Source: Pseudomonas triticicola (lineage in GTDB: Bacteria > Pseudomonadota > Gammaproteobacteria > Pseudomonadales > Pseudomonadaceae). From it: 64,000 nucleotides of DNA. This document shows, piece by piece, positions 51,741-60,593 of this stretch. Position 1 is the stretch's first letter. Each line of letters begins with the position of its first letter. The DNA lies in the NCBI RefSeq assembly GCF_019145375.1, contig NZ_JAHSTX010000001.1:3509001-3573000 (forward strand). Reading direction: 5' to 3'. Both the position numbers and the translations under genes were made by a program. The notes beneath the pieces are model-generated. The model saw only the letters and a list, made by a program, of their open reading frames with translations. It was not told the DNA's origin and made no database searches.

Positions 51741-53818
51741 CAAAGCCTCCACCGTTGGAACTGGATCCAGTACATATCAGGGAGCTCGGCCCTGATGGCT
51801 TCGAACCATTCAAAGAACGCGACATGAATTACTCCTACAGCGGCATGTTCGGCCCTGCCGGCGCCAATCCGCAGACGCGTGAATTGATGCATGAAACGCA
51901 AGTCGCCGTGGAACAGGAATTCAACGCAAGAACCGCCTCGATTCCCCAAACCATTGAGGTCGAACTGGCGGCGACCAGGCTGGAAGGACCGACCAATCCT
52001 CTGCCAGCTGCCGCAGCACTGGCCCGCGAAGTGGGCGTCAGGAACATGTTGATTCAACGCAAGAGCGCCGAGTTTCAACGGCAGACTGCCATCGCCAACC
52101 GCTTTTATGGCAGCGATCCACTGGGAAAAACCTTCAAGGATTACCTGAATCAGGCATCGGCCAATCGGCGCGCGCAGGGCGCAGCGGTCCGCAGCAGAGC
52201 GTTGTGGAGCGAGTCCTTTCGGGCCGCCCACGAAGCGCGGCTGCTGGGCCAGACACTGGCGCTGCTCAACCAGCAACAGGCTGGCGTACTTAATTGGCTG
52301 GCCACCGTACAAGCCCAGGAACAGGCGCAGGCGGCAGCGGCAGAGGCGCAACGCCAAGCTGCAGAACGTGCCCACATTGCCGCGGAGCAACAGCGCCAGC
52401 GTGACATTGCCGAAGCGGTGCGCCGGGAGCAGGAAGAAATTCGCGCACGCGAACAGGCGCGTCTGGCCGCGTTGGCGGAGCAACAGCGTCGGGATGCCGA
52501 ACAGGCTCGATTGGCGGCTGAGACCGCGCGCCTGAATGCTGAGGTTGAAGCTCGGGAGAAAGTGCGGCTGGCTGCGTTGAAAATCGCCCAGGCCGAGGCA
52601 CAAGCCAAAGCTGAAGCAAAGGCGCTGGCCCATGCGGCAGAACAGGCTCGGTTACAGGAGGACAGGAAGCATGTCTTTCCGTCCTCTGGAGCAATGGCCA
52701 GCAACGGCCCGGCCGTTTCTTTCGTTTCGACAGCCGTCCCGCTCAGCCCGGCTATCTCGGCGGGAATACTCAATGCACTACGTACGGCAAAAGCGACCCT
52801 GACAGCGACGGGCACGGCGCTGTTCGGCAGTCCAGTACTGATGGGGTTCGCAGCGCTATTGATGCCGTCACCTCTGGGCAACGGCGAACGCTTCGCCATG
52901 AGCGTTCCACTGGCCGAGTTGTCGTCCGAGCCGGCCGAGACGCTGCGTGAAATCGCAGACCGGCAGGGCACTTTGGAGGTGCAGGTCGGGCTAGGCGTCA
53001 GGCGACTCGGGGCTGGCACGCAAGTGTTCATCGCTACGAGTGATGACTTCCATATTCGCTCAAGTGTGATGGTCCTCAATGCCGCATACGATTTGCTCAA
53101 CGACGTATACCAGGTCGCGCTATCGGACTCGCCTACCGACTTCCTGACCTGGACGCCGGCAATCTCGCCGGGCGACCAATCGACCGCTTTGCCAATAGTG
53201 GATACCGGTTCGCCCGCCTATTCCGGTGCTTCCGTTATTGCGGTTGAAGGGCGGCTGGATCTGAACCCGATCCTGATTGAAGGCTGGGATCGATTCATCA
53301 TCGTGTTTCCGGCTGATTCGGGGATTGAGCCGCTTTATGTGGTGTTCAGTAGTCCTTATGAAGGGGCGACCGAAGAGGGGAAGCACAGCGGGCGTAGTTT
53401 CAACCCTGACGAGATTGGAGATGAAATATCAGATTTGCAGTGGGCAACAGCCGCTGTTTCATCGGAAGGAACGGACATCGTGAAGTTACACATTTCAAAG
53501 TTTCCGCAATCAGCTGCCAATGACGTGATGCTTGATCGCCTGGAGCGAATCGCTCGTGGAGAACTCGAAGCTTCCGACACTGACAAACGTTTCTACACTC
53601 ACGAGATAAGGGAGTTCGAAAGATTCAGAGCCTTAGGCTTTGGTGATACCGAGATGCCAGAGATCGGGTCACCGATCTGGAATAACGTGCATACGGCAAC
53701 GTTGGAAGATTTCCAGTTGAAAGACGATCCCGCACTTCTCTACACGCCCGAAGCACTGGCTGCAGCAATGGAGCAGGAAGAACGTGATTACCAGAAATTG
53801 CTGAAGGAGATGTGGTAA
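51737..53818 (+). CDS. S-type pyocin / colicin-like bacteriocin
   Basis: A 693-residue bacteriocin. The N-terminal ~200 residues (receptor or delivery part; GMFGPAGANPQTRELMHETQ) lead to a long Ala/Gln/Arg coiled coil (about 195-315). A pyocin-S translocation-like domain follows (about 330-530; PLSPAISAGILNALRTAKAT, EVQVGLGVRRLGAGTQVFIA). The C-terminal ~150 residues are a separate killing domain with TDKRFYTHEIREFERFR and IWNNVHTATLEDFQL; conserved His, Glu and Arg suggest a nuclease, but I cannot name the class. The next gene, overlapping its stop, is the immunity protein. ATG at 51737 has AAGG 8 bases upstream. Confidence 0.85.
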   Translation: MPKPPPLELDPVHIRELGPDGFEPFKERDMNYSYSGMFGPAGANPQTRELMHETQVAVEQEFNARTASIPQTIEVELAATRLEGPTNPLPAAAALAREVGVRNMLIQRKSAEFQRQTAIANRFYGSDPLGKTFKDYLNQASANRRAQGAAVRSRALWSESFRAAHEARLLGQTLALLNQQQAGVLNWLATVQAQEQAQAAAAEAQRQAAERAHIAAEQQRQRDIAEAVRREQEEIRAREQARLAALAEQQRRDAEQARLAAETARLNAEVEAREKVRLAALKIAQAEAQAKAEAKALAHAAEQARLQEDRKHVFPSSGAMASNGPAVSFVSTAVPLSPAISAGILNALRTAKATLTATGTALFGSPVLMGFAALLMPSPLGNGERFAMSVPLAELSSEPAETLREIADRQGTLEVQVGLGVRRLGAGTQVFIATSDDFHIRSSVMVLNAAYDLLNDVYQVALSDSPTDFLTWTPAISPGDQSTALPIVDTGSPAYSGASVIAVEGRLDLNPILIEGWDRFIIVFPADSGIEPLYVVFSSPYEGATEEGKHSGRSFNPDEIGDEISDLQWATAAVSSEGTDIVKLHISKFPQSAANDVMLDRLERIARGELEASDTDKRFYTHEIREFERFRALGFGDTEMPEIGSPIWNNVHTATLEDFQLKDDPALLYTPEALAAAMEQEERDYQKLLKEMW

Positions 53819-54078
53819 TGAGCACCGTTGAGATGATTGTTAAAAATGAACCTCTGGATGACATAGTCACGGTGTTCGCGTTACTTCAGGCAACGCCACA
53901 TCTGGACATGATGATCAGACGCCACAATCGAGACCTGATCGACGAGTATGGGACCCTGGAAGCATCGTACGCTCGGCTCTTCGCTGCCGGGATTTTACTG
54001 GAGGGAGAAAAGGGCCTAGCTATCAAAGGACCTAACTGGAAGCCGCCCAAGTTCATGACAGAAAAAAGATACATTTGA
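53818..54078 (+). CDS. Pyocin immunity protein (putative)
   Basis: An 86-residue cytoplasmic protein that begins on the last base of the pyocin stop codon (TAATG), with its GGAG inside the end of the pyocin gene. It is helical (EPLDDIVTVFALLQATPHLD) and ends in a basic tail. Size, position and coupling are those of a bacteriocin immunity gene; no immunity family was recognised by sequence. Confidence 0.78.
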   Translation: MSTVEMIVKNEPLDDIVTVFALLQATPHLDMMIRRHNRDLIDEYGTLEASYARLFAAGILLEGEKGLAIKGPNWKPPKFMTEKRYI

Positions 54079-54083
54079 AAACT

Positions 54084-54114
54084 GGAGCCACCCGCCGCGA
54101 GGGTTGGTGGCTCC
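54084..54114 (+). terminator. Hairpin after the immunity gene
   Basis: GGAGCCACC and GGTGGCTCC pair perfectly around a 13-base loop. The tail (GTTAACTT) is only weakly T-rich, so it is a likely rather than certain terminator; it also closes the convergent SDR gene. Confidence 0.65.
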
Positions 54115-54121
54115 GTTAACT

Positions 54122-55033
54122 TCAAATCGAATACTTCTGCAAATTCGCCATCATTTCCTTCAATGCTTCAATATTGTCCTTCGGGTGCGCCGCCCCTTCG
54201 AAATCACAAATCTGCTGCCAGTGCGCCGCGACGTCTTCCGGCGAGAACCCCTCGCGCGGATCGAAGCCGGCACCGAGGCTGCGTTCCCAGCGCACCTTGC
54301 CCATCCAGCCGCCGCCGACTTCGAACAGGCCGGATGTTTCCTGGCATTGCTCGCTGGCCAGATACACCACCAGCGGGCTCACCAGTTCCGGCTTCAGTTG
54401 CTCGAATACTTGCGGCGGGATCAGGCCCTCGGTCATGCGCGTGCCGCCGGTCGGGGCGATGGCGTTGACCAGAATGTTGCTCTTGCGCCCTTCGATCGCC
54501 AGCGTTCGGGTCAACCCGTAAAGCCCGAGTTTGGCCATGCCATAGTTGGATTGGCCAAAATTGCCATAGATGCCAGAAGTCGACGCAGTGAAAATCACGC
54601 GACCGTAGTTTTGCTCGCGCAGATGCGGCCAGGCGGCACGGGTGACCTTGTAGGCGCCTTCGACGTGGACGCGATAGACCAGATCCCAGTCGGCGTCGTC
54701 CATCTTGTGAAATGACTTGTCGCGCAGGATCCCGGCGTTGTTGACCACGACGTCGACGCGGCCGAAGGCATCAAGGGCGTTCTGTACCAGTTTGTCGCCG
54801 TCAGTCACCGAGTCGTGGTTGGCTTCGGCAATACCGCCGGCCTCGCGGATTTCCGCCACCACGCGGTCGGCAGCCGAGGCGTTGGCGCCCTCGCCCTGTG
54901 TCGAGCCACCGAGATAGTTGACCAGCACCTTGGCGCCCTGTCTGGCGAACAGCAGCGCATGGGCACGCCCGAGGCCGCCACCGGCGCCAGTGACAATCAC
55001 GACTTTATCTTCGAAACGCACAGGTTCATTCAT
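54122..55033 (-). CDS. SDR oxidoreductase, (3R)-hydroxyacyl-CoA dehydrogenase-like
   Basis: A 303-residue dehydrogenase. Its cofactor motif VTGAGGGLGRAHALLFARQG and the inserted VNYLGGSTQGEGANASAADR loop are hallmarks of the dehydrogenase part of peroxisomal multifunctional enzyme 2. The catalytic motifs are NNAG, STSGIYGNFGQSNYGMAK (Ser, Tyr, Lys) and IAPTGGTRMTEG. It likely oxidises (3R)-hydroxyacyl-CoA or a similar substrate. ATG at 55033 is supported by GGAG 9 bases upstream. Confidence 0.87.
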   Translation of the reverse strand: MNEPVRFEDKVVIVTGAGGGLGRAHALLFARQGAKVLVNYLGGSTQGEGANASAADRVVAEIREAGGIAEANHDSVTDGDKLVQNALDAFGRVDVVVNNAGILRDKSFHKMDDADWDLVYRVHVEGAYKVTRAAWPHLREQNYGRVIFTASTSGIYGNFGQSNYGMAKLGLYGLTRTLAIEGRKSNILVNAIAPTGGTRMTEGLIPPQVFEQLKPELVSPLVVYLASEQCQETSGLFEVGGGWMGKVRWERSLGAGFDPREGFSPEDVAAHWQQICDFEGAAHPKDNIEALKEMMANLQKYSI

Positions 55034-55185
55034 CGCGGCAACTCCAGCAGGCCAAGGGATATTGCCCCGAGTGTCAGGCACGGCGCTTTGGCTCACAACG
55101 AACACGGCTGCGGCTGAATGGTGCGCGATAAGGCTGAGGGATGATCGAGTGTCAGGTCGCCGAGAGCCCGTGCACTCGGCGAAAA

Positions 55186-56088
55186 TCAGGAGTACGCCAC
55201 TTTGCGCGGGGGCAATACCAGACGATCGCGAAACGCCAGATAGTGCTTGAGCACCAGCGCCGGCGCCTCGGTCTGTGGATAGTGGCCGATGCCCGGCAAC
55301 AGCACGGTGTCCGGATCAGGGATCAGTTCGCGATAACGCTCGACCATGTGCACCCCGGAAATCGGGTCAAATGCGCCGTCGATCACTCGCAAGGGAATGT
55401 CACCCTGCTGCATGGCCGCCACCCAGCGCTCGCGCTGCACCCGGCGCTCCGGAATGTAAGTGATCAATTTGTGCAGGATGCGCGGGCCATGGTTGCTGTC
55501 CACCAGACTCCAGTAATCATCCAGTTCGCTTTCAGATGGCTGGGTCTGCGGGCCGAAGATCTGCCGGAAACCTTTGACCAACGCCTCACGGCTGAAGGCG
55601 CGGCCGAGCAGCCAGCCAATCGGGCTGAGCAGCAGTTTCTGCATCAGCAGCGGACGATGGGTTTCCGGAAACAGACCGCCATTAAGGAATACGCAACTGG
55701 CCACTTCAATGCGTTTTTCGTAGTGCCGAGCGAGCAGCTCCTGAGCAACGCTGTCGCCGTAGTCGTGGGCGAGGATGTGCACCGCTTGTTCAACCTGCAG
55801 ATGCGCGAGCAACGCCTGTTGCAGATCGGCCTGTTCCAGCAGGCTGTAGGTGTGATTGCGCGGTTTCGCCGAATCGCCGAAACCGAGCATGTCGCAGGCG
55901 ATCACCTGATAACGCTGGGCGAGTGGCTGCCACAGGTAATGCCAATCCCAACTGGCGGTGGGAAAACCGTGAATCAACAGCAGCGGTTCACCCTGCCCGA
56001 CTGTCCAGTAGCGGATCGACTGGCCACGAAAGACAAAAGTCCGGCTGCGCTTGCGCCAGACACTCAGAGGAATCTCGGCGAGTGGCAT
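55186..56088 (-). CDS. Alpha/beta hydrolase, MEST / epoxide-hydrolase-like
   Basis: A 300-residue alpha/beta-fold hydrolase. The oxyanion motif is LLIHGFPTASWDWHYLW. At the nucleophile elbow AHDYGDSVAQELL an aspartate (Asp in HDYG) replaces serine, as in epoxide hydrolases, haloalkane dehalogenases and vertebrate MEST, to which the whole elbow is strikingly similar. A late Asp (IDGAFDPISG) and His (LPGIGHYPQTEAP) complete the triad. Substrate unknown. Its ATG overlaps the stop of the aldolase gene (TAATG). Confidence 0.85.
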   Translation of the reverse strand: MPLAEIPLSVWRKRSRTFVFRGQSIRYWTVGQGEPLLLIHGFPTASWDWHYLWQPLAQRYQVIACDMLGFGDSAKPRNHTYSLLEQADLQQALLAHLQVEQAVHILAHDYGDSVAQELLARHYEKRIEVASCVFLNGGLFPETHRPLLMQKLLLSPIGWLLGRAFSREALVKGFRQIFGPQTQPSESELDDYWSLVDSNHGPRILHKLITYIPERRVQRERWVAAMQQGDIPLRVIDGAFDPISGVHMVERYRELIPDPDTVLLPGIGHYPQTEAPALVLKHYLAFRDRLVLPPRKVAYS

Positions 56089-56879
56089 TAGAATTTATAC
56101 CCCGGATCCTGCAGGTCGAGTTTGCGCAGCAGCGCCGGCCACGCCAGCGCGCCGCCCATGCCTTGAGCGCTTTTGGTGACGCCGGCAATCATTGCCTTGG
56201 CGCCGGCGAGAATCTGCGGTTCGATGGCGATCAGTTCGGCCCCTCCAGTCTGCGCCATGACCTGAATGTCGCAGACTCGCTGGAAGGTGAACATCATCAG
56301 AAAGGTATCGGCAATGGTGCCACCACAGGTGAGCAGACCGTGGTTGTGCAGCATGAGGAAATTGTTGTCGCCGAGGTCGGCTTGCAGGCGCGCCTTTTCT
56401 TCATGATTCAGGGCCACGCCCTCGTAGGCGTGATAGGCCAGGCTCGACAACACAAACAGTGACTGTTGACTGATCGGCAGCACCCCCTGCCTTTGCGCCG
56501 ACACCGCAACGCCTGACGCAGTGTGCGTATGCAGCACGCAAACCACATCGTGGCGCACTTCGTGGACGGCGCTGTGAATGGTGTAGCCGGCGGGGTTGAT
56601 TTCGTACGGGCTGTCCATGAGTTTGTTGCCGGCCTGATCGACTTTCACCAGGCTTGATGCGGTGATCTCGTGGAACATCAGGCCAAACGGATTGATCAGG
56701 AAATCTTCGGTGCCGGGCACCTTGGCCGAGATATGCGTGAAGATCAGATCGTCCCAGCCGTGCAGCGCGACCAGGCGATAACAGGCGGCAAGATCGACAC
56801 GGGTCTGCCACTCGGCAGCGCTGACCTGATCTTTGACATTCGGCGACGATTGGACGGGGGCTACGCTCACTGTATGCAC
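56088..56879 (-). CDS. Class II aldolase/adducin family protein
   Basis: A 263-residue zinc-dependent aldolase-fold protein. The metal-binding histidines are in VLHTHTASGVAVSAQ and FLMLHNHGLLTCGGT. The N-terminal AACYRLVALHGWDDLIFTHI is the common substrate-binding opening. It is translationally coupled to the MEST-like hydrolase, so the two probably act on related metabolites. Substrate not predictable. Confidence 0.88.
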   Translation of the reverse strand: MHTVSVAPVQSSPNVKDQVSAAEWQTRVDLAACYRLVALHGWDDLIFTHISAKVPGTEDFLINPFGLMFHEITASSLVKVDQAGNKLMDSPYEINPAGYTIHSAVHEVRHDVVCVLHTHTASGVAVSAQRQGVLPISQQSLFVLSSLAYHAYEGVALNHEEKARLQADLGDNNFLMLHNHGLLTCGGTIADTFLMMFTFQRVCDIQVMAQTGGAELIAIEPQILAGAKAMIAGVTKSAQGMGGALAWPALLRKLDLQDPGYKF

Positions 56880-56998
56880 CTCTGCGTTCTTCTTGTTCTG
56901 CTCGTGTCAGCAGTCTAGTCAGGCGCAGGGCATCGCGTAGTTGCATTGGCAGCCAGCTTGATGACTGAACGAGTCAGTCGGGCAAACAGCCTGGATCC

Positions 56999-57011
56999 GT
57001 TGCAATGCAAC
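56999..57011. promoter_or_regulatory. Small palindrome upstream of the aldolase gene
   Basis: GTTGCAATGCAAC is a perfect 6+1+6 inverted repeat in the aldolase-flavodoxin gap. An operator is possible, but no local regulator gene points to one. Confidence 0.3.
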
Positions 57012-57045
57012 AACGCTTATAAGAGGCAGCGGTTATTGTCCGCAC

Positions 57046-57501
57046 TCAGCCTTTGAGCGCTTCAATCAACCGCGCCAGCCACGGCTCGGCATCGGTTTCC
57101 GGCGTGACACTTTCGCTGGCGTCGATGCGCAGCATTTCCTGAACCTCGTTTACCCCCAGTTCGTCAAACAGTTCGCGCATCTGCTCGCCACCGCCGCAGA
57201 AGGTGTCGCCATAGCTGGCGTCACCGAGGGCAATCACCGCGCCGGGCAGGTCGCTCCATGCCGCAGGCAATTGATCGCGAATAGCCGAATACAAAGGTTG
57301 CAGGTTGTCCGGCAGCTCGCCCATGCCAGTGGTCGAAGTCACAGCGAGAAGAGCCTCGGGACCGAACGCCTGAATATCGGCCAACGCGGCGCGCGAGTTG
57401 TAAAAGGTTTCAAAGCCGGCGGCTTTCAGCAGGTTCTGGGCGTGGCGGGCGACTTCTTCGGCGGTGCCGTAGACTGAACCTGAGAGGATGGCGACTTTCA
57501 T
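57046..57501 (-). CDS. Flavodoxin (MioC-like)
   Basis: A 151-residue FMN-binding electron carrier. The phosphate-binding loop is LSGSVYGTAEEVARHA, and the flavin-contact regions are TSTTGMGELPDNLQPLY and LGDASYGDTFCGGGEQMREL. Length and motifs fit short flavodoxins of the MioC/YqcA type. ATG at 57501 is chosen on the phosphate loop position and AGGA 9 bases upstream; the long frame beyond it runs through the divergent gene. Confidence 0.88.
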   Translation of the reverse strand: MKVAILSGSVYGTAEEVARHAQNLLKAAGFETFYNSRAALADIQAFGPEALLAVTSTTGMGELPDNLQPLYSAIRDQLPAAWSDLPGAVIALGDASYGDTFCGGGEQMRELFDELGVNEVQEMLRIDASESVTPETDAEPWLARLIEALKG

Positions 57502-57654
57502 CAATCTGATCCTGGAACTGAAAAAAAGAGCCGCGATAGTAACAGCCCATGCCGCGAAGTTGCGATTGGCTCTCAGTGGAAGCTGCTGGCCTATAGACAG
57601 TCCGCGGCTTTCTTCTAGAATGCCAGCCACTGACACAACGGAAGGGATTCTCGG

Positions 57655-58131
57655 ATGATCAACGCCAGTCTGCTGAAAATGGTGATCAACGCCTCGAACG
57701 ACGGCATCGTGGTCGCTGAAAAGGAAGGCGAGCAGGACAACATCCTTATTTACGTCAACCCCGCTTTTGAACGGCTGACCGGCTACAGCAGTGAGGAGAT
57801 TCTCTATCAGGACTGTCGCTTCCTGCAGGCTGGAGACCGTGACCAACAAAGCCTGCAGCTGATTCGCGAGACGTTGCGCGAAGGCGGTTCGTGCCGGGAG
57901 ATCCTGCGCAACTATCGCAAGGATGGCACACCGTTCTGGAACGAGCTGTCGCTGTCGACCGTGAAGAATGCCGATGACGGGCAGACTTATTTCATCGGTG
58001 TGCAAAAGGATGTGACGGTTCAGGTCAAGGCGCAGCAGCGGGTTGCGCAACTGGAAGCACAAGTGGCGGCGCTGCAAAGCGAGCTAGCGGCGTTGAAAGC
58101 GACGAACGGCGCAAACGAAACCGCGAACTGA
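57655..58131 (+). CDS. Short LOV-domain blue-light photoreceptor
   Basis: A 158-residue protein consisting of one LOV/PAS domain with flanking helices. The photoactive cysteine (Cys54) is in YQDCRFLQ, and the flavin-binding NPAFERLTGYSSEEI, NYRKDGTPFWNELSLS and YFIGVQKDVT motifs are complete. It corresponds to the short LOV proteins of P. putida (PpSB1-LOV type), dimers that form a flavin-cysteine adduct in blue light. The C-terminal J-alpha part is a coiled coil (QVKAQQRVAQLEAQVAALQS). It has no output domain and lies near a LitR-type regulator, its likely partner. Confidence 0.9.
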   Translation: MINASLLKMVINASNDGIVVAEKEGEQDNILIYVNPAFERLTGYSSEEILYQDCRFLQAGDRDQQSLQLIRETLREGGSCREILRNYRKDGTPFWNELSLSTVKNADDGQTYFIGVQKDVTVQVKAQQRVAQLEAQVAALQSELAALKATNGANETAN

Positions 58132-58185
58132 TGGTCATTAACTACAATCACCAATGACTTTGTAACTATTCACTTCGAGTTAGCC

Positions 58186-58791
58186 ATGCAACGCGACGCC
58201 CTCCTCACCCAGGACGAGCTGGATTTCATCCAGACCATGCAGCACAACCCGCAACTTAACGTGCGGGATGCAACGTCGAGTCTGCTGGTTAATGGTGGCT
58301 CGCAGATCCGTGACCTGCTGACACGTCTGGCTGCTCACGAGCAGGTGACGATCCAGGCCAACTTCGAAAATCAACAGATGACTTTTCCGCTGCATCTGGT
58401 GGAAGACGAGTTCCACGCGCTGCATCTGCGTCTCGGTGTGCCGAGCATCTACGAAGACGGCCCGATGGTGCGCCCATGGCGCCTGGTACTGGAAGAGCCG
58501 GTGGCGCTGGAAAATGCCAAAGGCCAGCCCGGCACGCTGTGGGTACACGAGGTGTCGCACAAAGGCGTGTTGCTGGAAGTACGCAACAAGACCAAACCAC
58601 CGAAACATTTCGCCCTGTGGTTCAGCCCTTCCGGTTATGAGCGCATTTCGTTGCGCGGCCATTTCGAGCGTGAGACCGAGCAAGGTTTCTTCGCCTACGA
58701 ACTGAGCCAGACCGATGCCGACGAAACCGAGCGCCTGCGCCAGTTCATCCTGCAACAGCATCGCCTGACCCACCCCGCCCTGCACGCCTGA
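58186..58791 (+). CDS. Conserved hypothetical protein, PilZ/YcgR-like architecture uncertain
   Basis: A 201-residue protein. An N-terminal helical part (LTQDELDFIQTMQHNPQLNV) is followed by a beta-rich domain (QMTFPLHLVEDEFHALHLRL, VHEVSHKGVLLEVRNKTKPP). The two-domain plan is like PilZ-family proteins, but the RxxxR and DxSxxG c-di-GMP motifs are not clear, so I do not assign it. It is co-directional with the LOV gene, 54 bases after it, and convergent with the LitR-like gene (4 bases between stops), so it may belong to the light module. Confidence 0.72.
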   Translation: MQRDALLTQDELDFIQTMQHNPQLNVRDATSSLLVNGGSQIRDLLTRLAAHEQVTIQANFENQQMTFPLHLVEDEFHALHLRLGVPSIYEDGPMVRPWRLVLEEPVALENAKGQPGTLWVHEVSHKGVLLEVRNKTKPPKHFALWFSPSGYERISLRGHFERETEQGFFAYELSQTDADETERLRQFILQQHRLTHPALHA

Positions 58792-58794
58792 GTT

Positions 58795-59772
58795 TCAGGT
58801 ATCCAGTTTGCCTGCCATGAATTGTTTCATGCGTTGACGCATTGTTCCGCCCTCGTTACCCAAACATGCCACGGATGAACCGGCCAGGCTGTCTTCGGCC
58901 AGTTCCGAGGCATCGCCGGCCAACATCAATTGGCAATCGAGGCTCAGTGCCAGACGATTCAGGCGCCGGGGCAGCTCTGGACCGGGGGCATGGTTGGAAA
59001 ACAGCACAAGTGCGTCAGGCTTGACCTTTTCGCAGACCAGCGTCAATTCATCGAAAGGCTGGCCCGTGGTGAGCACCCGCACGCCAGAATCGTTGCCGCT
59101 GAGAAACAGCGCCGCGACCAGCAACTCAAGCTCTCTGCATTGCCCCGCAAGCGCACTGACGACCACCCGGCGCGGTTGAGCCCCCCGCAGCATGACGATG
59201 CGCTGCAGCACGCGCGCCCTGAGAAATCCGTCGAGAAACAACCATTCGCTGGTTTGCCCGAAAGCGTCCTGGCGCTGCAGCAATTGCCGCCACAACGGCA
59301 TGATGATGGCTTCGAACACCACCGGCAGCGTGTACGACGAGAAAATCTGCCCGTAGACGCGATCCAGCTGCTGATCGTCGAACTCACTGACGGCCTGCTG
59401 AACCTGCTCCTGCCATTGCTTGTAATCGGCCTGCACATGGTCATCGGGGATGAAGTTGGCCAATACCTTCAAAGGCTCTGTTTTCGCCAGAATCTTGCCG
59501 ACCTTGCTCACGGCCACGCCGCGATCGATCCAGTCGACGATGCTGCGCACGCGCTCGATATCGTTCATTGAATAGAGACGATGCCCGCTTTCAGTGCGGG
59601 TCGGCTGGATCAATCCGTAGCGACGCTCCCAGGCCCGCAGGGTCACCGGATTGACGCCGGTCAGGCGCGCCACTTCGCGGATGGGAAACAGCTCTTCGCG
59701 CTCGAGCGTGCCGGGTGCTGTTGAGGCCGGGCGAGTGTCCGTGATTACAGGCATCTGGCGGTCAACTTCCAT
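58795..59772 (-). CDS. MerR-family regulator, class II LitR/CarH-like
   Basis: A 325-residue regulator. The MerR helix-turn-helix is at about residues 28-95 (FPIREVARLTGVNPVTLRAW, ERRYGLIQPTRTESGHRLYS). The C-terminal half has the helical plus Rossmann layout of B12-binding CarH/LitR photoreceptors. The cobalamin-contact positions are changed: the W-x3-EH motif reads WLFLDG (177-182), and the DxHxxG region reads AGQCRELE (209-216). This fits class II LitR proteins of P. putida (PplR), reported to take light input from a short LOV protein. The gene lies beside such a LOV gene. Confidence 0.85.
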   Translation of the reverse strand: MEVDRQMPVITDTRPASTAPGTLEREELFPIREVARLTGVNPVTLRAWERRYGLIQPTRTESGHRLYSMNDIERVRSIVDWIDRGVAVSKVGKILAKTEPLKVLANFIPDDHVQADYKQWQEQVQQAVSEFDDQQLDRVYGQIFSSYTLPVVFEAIIMPLWRQLLQRQDAFGQTSEWLFLDGFLRARVLQRIVMLRGAQPRRVVVSALAGQCRELELLVAALFLSGNDSGVRVLTTGQPFDELTLVCEKVKPDALVLFSNHAPGPELPRRLNRLALSLDCQLMLAGDASELAEDSLAGSSVACLGNEGGTMRQRMKQFMAGKLDT

Positions 59773-59965
59773 GTCGATTCATTGGATCCCATTTTAAACA
59801 TGATGGACTGGAAACCTTCAAGTAGTGATCTGCGACGAAAGTGGCTGGTTTAATCGACAAAAACAGGAATAATCCTTGCTTGTTGCAAAGCGCAAGCCTC
59901 TACCCCGGCCTGCGTCAGGCGAAGTTCTTACCCGGAACGACGCACTCGAAATACGGAGATACAAA
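59773..59965. promoter_or_regulatory. Divergent promoter region of litR-like and monooxygenase-domain genes
   Basis: This 193-base gap lies between divergent starts. It includes AT-rich TTTTAAACATGATGG near 59791 and AATCGACAAAAACAGGAATAA near 59853. A MerR-type operator is expected here, but none could be fixed by eye. Confidence 0.45.
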
Positions 59966-60535
59966 ATGTCTACTTCCCCCGTTACGTTGATGGTAGCGCG
60001 TCGCGTCGCTGATGGCCGCTATCACGATCTGATTGCATGGTTGCGCGAAGGCGAGCAACTGGCCACCGACTTCCCCGGCTACCTCGGCTCCGGCGTCCTC
60101 GCGCCACCGCCCGGTGACAACGAATTCCAGATTATCTTCCGATTTGTCGATGAGCAGACGCTGCATGCTTGGGAATATTCGGCGTCGCGTACCGCCTGGC
60201 TGAACCGCGGCAGCGATTTGTTCGAACATCCTAAAGAGCACCGGGTCAGCGGCATTGAAGGCTGGTTTGGTGCGACCGGACAACGTCCACCGCGCTGGAA
60301 ACAGGCCGTGGCGATCTGGCTGGCGTTTTTCCCGGTGTCGTTGATCTTCAACTTTATCTTCGGCCCGCTGCTGGCTGAGTTGAGCCTGTTGCCACGCATA
60401 TTGATCGGCACGGCGTGCCTGACGCCGCTGATGGTGTATTTCTTTATCCCGTTGTCGACGCGCCTGCTGGCGAACTGGCTGAACAGCACACCGACGCGGC
60501 CATTGGCTGGCGCACCGTCGGCGCAGAATCGCTGA
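59966..60535 (+). CDS. Antibiotic-biosynthesis-monooxygenase domain membrane protein
   Basis: A 189-residue protein. The N-terminal ~95 residues form an ABM-like ferredoxin fold (VTLMVARRVADGRYHDLIAW, FPGYLGSGVLAPPPGDNEFQ), then two membrane helices (about 125-145 and 150-172) and a short tail. Members are often light- or stress-induced; enzymatic activity is unproven. GGAG 7 bases before ATG 59966 fixes the start. It heads the row that continues with folM and folX. Confidence 0.82.
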   Translation: MSTSPVTLMVARRVADGRYHDLIAWLREGEQLATDFPGYLGSGVLAPPPGDNEFQIIFRFVDEQTLHAWEYSASRTAWLNRGSDLFEHPKEHRVSGIEGWFGATGQRPPRWKQAVAIWLAFFPVSLIFNFIFGPLLAELSLLPRILIGTACLTPLMVYFFIPLSTRLLANWLNSTPTRPLAGAPSAQNR

Positions 60536-60593
60536 TCTGCAGCGGGCGGCGAGCCTGTTATAGTTTTCGCTTCAACCGCGATGCGAGCCGCCC

